From the NCBI GenBank assembly GCA_020723725.1, contig DYIG01000038.1, positions 1 to 7,521 of the forward strand: a DNA stretch of 7,521 nt, in the 5' to 3' direction. A program made the position numbers and the translations under genes. Positions 5,146-7,521 of this stretch are shown piece after piece (within the stretch, counting starts at the first letter, position 1; each line of letters opens with the position of its first letter). Source of the stretch: Thermaerobacter marianensis. Its GTDB lineage: Bacteria; Bacillota; Sulfobacillia; DYIH01; DYIG01. The notes below the pieces were generated by a model, which did not search any database, was not told the origin of the DNA, and saw nothing but the letters and a program-made list of their open reading frames with translations.

Positions 5146-6036
5146 TCACCAGCCGCGCTCCTGCATGCGCTGTTCCTGAGCTATGGTAGCGATCTCGAGC
5201 CCGGGCATCGCTTCACCAAGGTCATGGGAGACATCAGCGAGAACCTTCGGGTCGTTGTAATGCGTCGTGGCCATAACGATGGCTCGGGCGCGACGGGCGG
5301 GGTCAGCGGACTTGAATATGCCCGAACCCACAAATATTCCGTCGCAACCGAGTTGCATCATGAGGGCTGCATCAGCCGGTGTGGCTATGCCGCCCGCAGC
5401 GAAGTTGACCACCGGCAGGCGGCCCAGGTCCCTTACCTGGCGCAAGAGGTCCAGGGGAGCACCCAGGTTCTTGGACTCCGCCACCAGTTCTTCATCCGAA
5501 AGGTTACGCACATGACGGATCTGCTCATTGACCTTGCGGATGTGCCGGACAGCTTCCACCACATTACCCGTGCCGGGCTCACCCTTGGTCCTAATCATGG
5601 CAGCCCCTTCAGCGATGCGCCTTAACGCCTCGCCCAAATCCCTGGCCCCGCAAACAAAAGGGACCTTAAAGGCGTGCTTGTTGATGTGATAAACCTCGTC
5701 GGCCGGGGTTAGAACCTCGCTCTCGTCGATGTAGTCCACCCCGAGCGCCTCAAGGATCTGCGCCTCCACAAAATGACCAATCCTCACCTTGGCCATAACC
5801 GGAATGGTCACGACCTCCATAATCCGCTCTATGACAGTGGGGTCGGCCATACGGGCAACCCCGCCTGCGGCACGGATATCAGCCGGAACCCTCTCCAAGG
5901 CCATAACGGATACCGCTCCGGCCTCCTCAGCTATTCTGGCCTGCTCCGGGGTCGTAACGTCCATGATGACCCCGCCTTTTAGCATCTCAGCCAGGCCTTT
6001 TTTTACCAGGAATGTACCCTTTTCCTGTGTCGCCAT
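5146..6036 (-). CDS. pdxS: Pyridoxal 5'-phosphate synthase, synthase subunit PdxS
   Basis: A TIM-barrel enzyme of 296 residues that makes PLP from ribose 5-phosphate, glyceraldehyde 3-phosphate and ammonia supplied by PdxT (the DXP-independent route). Conserved stretches are KKGLAEMLKGGVIMDV (12-27) with Asp26, MALERVPADIR (45-55), VMAKVRIGHFVEAQ (80-93) with Lys83, DESEVLTPAD (104-113), and MIRTKGEPGTGN (147-158) with Lys151. Asp26, Lys83 and Lys151 match the catalytic Asp and two Schiff-base lysines of the Bacillus enzyme. NFAAGGIATPADAA and GSGIFKSADP form the phosphate-binding loops. ATG at 6036 has GGAGGGG nine bases upstream. It follows gyrA by 28 bases with no terminator visible. Confidence 0.98.
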   Translation of the reverse strand: MATQEKGTFLVKKGLAEMLKGGVIMDVTTPEQARIAEEAGAVSVMALERVPADIRAAGGVARMADPTVIERIMEVVTIPVMAKVRIGHFVEAQILEALGVDYIDESEVLTPADEVYHINKHAFKVPFVCGARDLGEALRRIAEGAAMIRTKGEPGTGNVVEAVRHIRKVNEQIRHVRNLSDEELVAESKNLGAPLDLLRQVRDLGRLPVVNFAAGGIATPADAALMMQLGCDGIFVGSGIFKSADPARRARAIVMATTHYNDPKVLADVSHDLGEAMPGLEIATIAQEQRMQERGW

Positions 6037-6064
6037 TTGCTAATTCCCCTCCACTTCCGCCGGT

Positions 6065-7521
6065 TCACTCGTCGCGGGGTTTAACCCGTGCCAGAGCTAC
6101 CAGCGTATCCCCTTCCTCGAGGCGCATGAGCGTCACGCCCTGGGTGTCCCGCCCAAGGACCGAAATCCCTGAAACGGGCAGACGTATCACGACCCCGTTG
6201 GCAGAGATGAGCATAACATCGTCTTCCTCTTCAACCACCCTGATAGCGGCAACCTTACCGTTACGCTTGGTAATCCTCAGGGTTTTAATCCCTTTGCCCC
6301 CGCGGCTCTGTACGCGGTATTCGGAAACGGTGGTCCTTTTCCCAAAACCATTTTCGGTAACCACAAGGAGATTCACGTTGTCCGAACCATCCGAAGGGAC
6401 AACCTCCATGCCTACCAACTCGTCACCCTCTTCCAGGGAGATGCCGATAACCCCTCGGGCCTCCCGGCCCATGGGTCGAACATCACCCTCACTGAACCTG
6501 ATGGAGAGACCGTTTTTGGTAACCAGCATCACGTCGTCATTACCATCCGTGATCTTCACGCTGATCAGCTCGTCCCCTTCATCAAGGTTGATGGCTATGA
6601 TGCCTGACCGCCGGGTGTTGGCGAAGGCGTTAAGGGCGGTCTTCTTAGCTATTCCCTGACGCGTCGCCATCATGAGGTAGAGCGTGTCCGCTTCTGTTTC
6701 ATTCGCCACCAGGTCTGGAGCGTCATCCGCGCCGCTGGCCATATGCTGTATGGGGATGACGGCAGTTATCTTCTCGTCTTTCTCAATAGGGATAATGTTG
6801 ACGATCGCCGTGCCCCTGGCGGTTCGACTGGCCTCAGGGATCTCATAGACCTTGAGCCTGAAGGCCCGGCCCCGGTTGGTAAAGAACATTATCCATTTGT
6901 GGGTGGTGGTAACAAAGATGTGTTCAACAAAGTCCTCCTGGCGCGTGGCCATACCGACCACACCCCGGCCGCCGCGGTGTTGGCTCCTATAGGTGTGAAG
7001 GGGGAGGCGTTTGACGTAACCATTATGGGTTAGGGTAACCACCACGTCCTCATCGGCAATGAGGTCCTCTTCCGCCAGTTCGGCACCCGCCGCGACGATC
7101 TGCGTCCGTCTCGCGTCTGCATAGCGCCCCCGAACCTCAAGCAACTCCTGCTTGATAACCTGCATGAGGATGTCTTCGTTGGCCAGGATGGCCCTGAGCC
7201 GTTCAATGGTCTGGAGGAGTTCGGCGTACTCCTCTTCTATCTTATCCCTTTCCAGCCCGGTCAACCGCTGGAGCCTCATATCCAGGATAGCCTGGGCCTG
7301 TCTCTCACTTAAGCCGAAGCGGGTCATGAGCCCAATTCGGGCGTCATCGGTTGTGCGTGAAGCGCGGATGAGGGCGATAACTTCGTCTATGTTGTCAAGG
7401 GCAATGCGCAGCCCTTCAAGTATATGCGCCCTTTCCTCCGCCTTGGCCAGCTCGTACTTGGTACGGCGGGTGACCACGTCTCTCTGATGCTGGACATAGT
7501 GGTAGATTACCTGGCGCAGGT
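6065..7521 (-). CDS. gyrA: DNA gyrase subunit A, C-terminal part (5' end outside window)
   Basis: The reading frame is open to the right edge and begins LRQVIYHYVQHQRDVVTRR, so the in-frame GTG at 7477 is internal and the real start lies beyond 7521. About 485 residues are present, roughly the last 60% of a GyrA. First come the end of the breakage-reunion core and its coiled coil (KAEERAHILEGLRIALDNID, GLSERQAQAILDMRLQRLTG). The six-bladed beta-pinwheel that wraps DNA follows, with the GyrA box QHRGGRG. A similar QSRGGKG lies in a late blade. The presence of the GyrA box favours gyrase over topoisomerase IV ParC. The protein ends in VKPRDE, with only a very short charged tail. The active-site Tyr and quinolone-resistance region are outside the window. 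It heads the observed minus-strand gene string. Confidence 0.97.
   Translation of the reverse strand, partial: LRQVIYHYVQHQRDVVTRRTKYELAKAEERAHILEGLRIALDNIDEVIALIRASRTTDDARIGLMTRFGLSERQAQAILDMRLQRLTGLERDKIEEEYAELLQTIERLRAILANEDILMQVIKQELLEVRGRYADARRTQIVAAGAELAEEDLIADEDVVVTLTHNGYVKRLPLHTYRSQHRGGRGVVGMATRQEDFVEHIFVTTTHKWIMFFTNRGRAFRLKVYEIPEASRTARGTAIVNIIPIEKDEKITAVIPIQHMASGADDAPDLVANETEADTLYLMMATRQGIAKKTALNAFANTRRSGIIAINLDEGDELISVKITDGNDDVMLVTKNGLSIRFSEGDVRPMGREARGVIGISLEEGDELVGMEVVPSDGSDNVNLLVVTENGFGKRTTVSEYRVQSRGGKGIKTLRITKRNGKVAAIRVVEEEDDVMLISANGVVIRLPVSGISVLGRDTQGVTLMRLEEGDTLVALARVKPRDE

Noticed and set aside
1..7521. CRISPR array, insertion sequence, phage or defence genes
   Set aside because: No spaced repeats, transposase, integrase or defence motifs were seen on either strand. 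Nearly all DNA is accounted for by housekeeping genes and tRNAs.

Overview
The window looks like a chromosomal segment from a Gram-positive, probably spore-forming anaerobe of the Firmicutes (Peptococcaceae/Moorella-like). The grounds are the YqhV-family protein, the glutaminase-type PLP synthase pair PdxS/PdxT, the strong GGAGG ribosome-binding sites, and serS beside tRNA-Ser genes. Protein-coding DNA is GC-rich, with a more AT-rich gap around 420-630 and another around 1500-1600. This placement rests on recognising protein sequences by eye; no search was run.

Right part (1608 to the right edge, all on the minus strand): one tightly packed gene string reading gyrA (3' part only), pdxS, pdxT, a class II aldolase, mtnA and serS. 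Gaps run from 28 bases down to overlaps of 1 to 19 bases, and no terminator or internal promoter is evident. It combines DNA topology (gyrase A), pyridoxal 5'-phosphate synthesis, a two-gene module for 5-thioribose/5-deoxyribose phosphate salvage, and serine tRNA charging. GyrA often lies near oriC in Firmicutes, so the origin may lie further right (inference).

Middle part (1045-1607): an unrecognised four-helix membrane protein gene on the minus strand. Its promoter region carries a 20-bp palindrome between -35 and -10 elements, as expected of a TetR-type operator. A 9-bp inverted repeat could also mask its ribosome-binding site in transcripts reading through from serS.

Left part (1-1044): the last 33 codons of an unidentified plus-strand gene; a minus-strand tRNA pair, tRNA-Ser(GCU) then tRNA-Arg(ACG), with a promoter and a good intrinsic terminator; a yqhV-like small membrane protein gene on the plus strand; and tRNA-Ser(UGA) on the plus strand with an extended -10 promoter. 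All three tRNA genes encode CCA. Two tRNA-Ser genes therefore lie near the gene for the synthetase that charges them.

Most of the window is ordinary housekeeping DNA. The points most worth a second look are the operator-controlled membrane protein, its possible ribosome-binding-site masking, and the mtnA-aldolase pair, which suggests a DHAP-shunt type salvage route rather than the full methionine salvage pathway.
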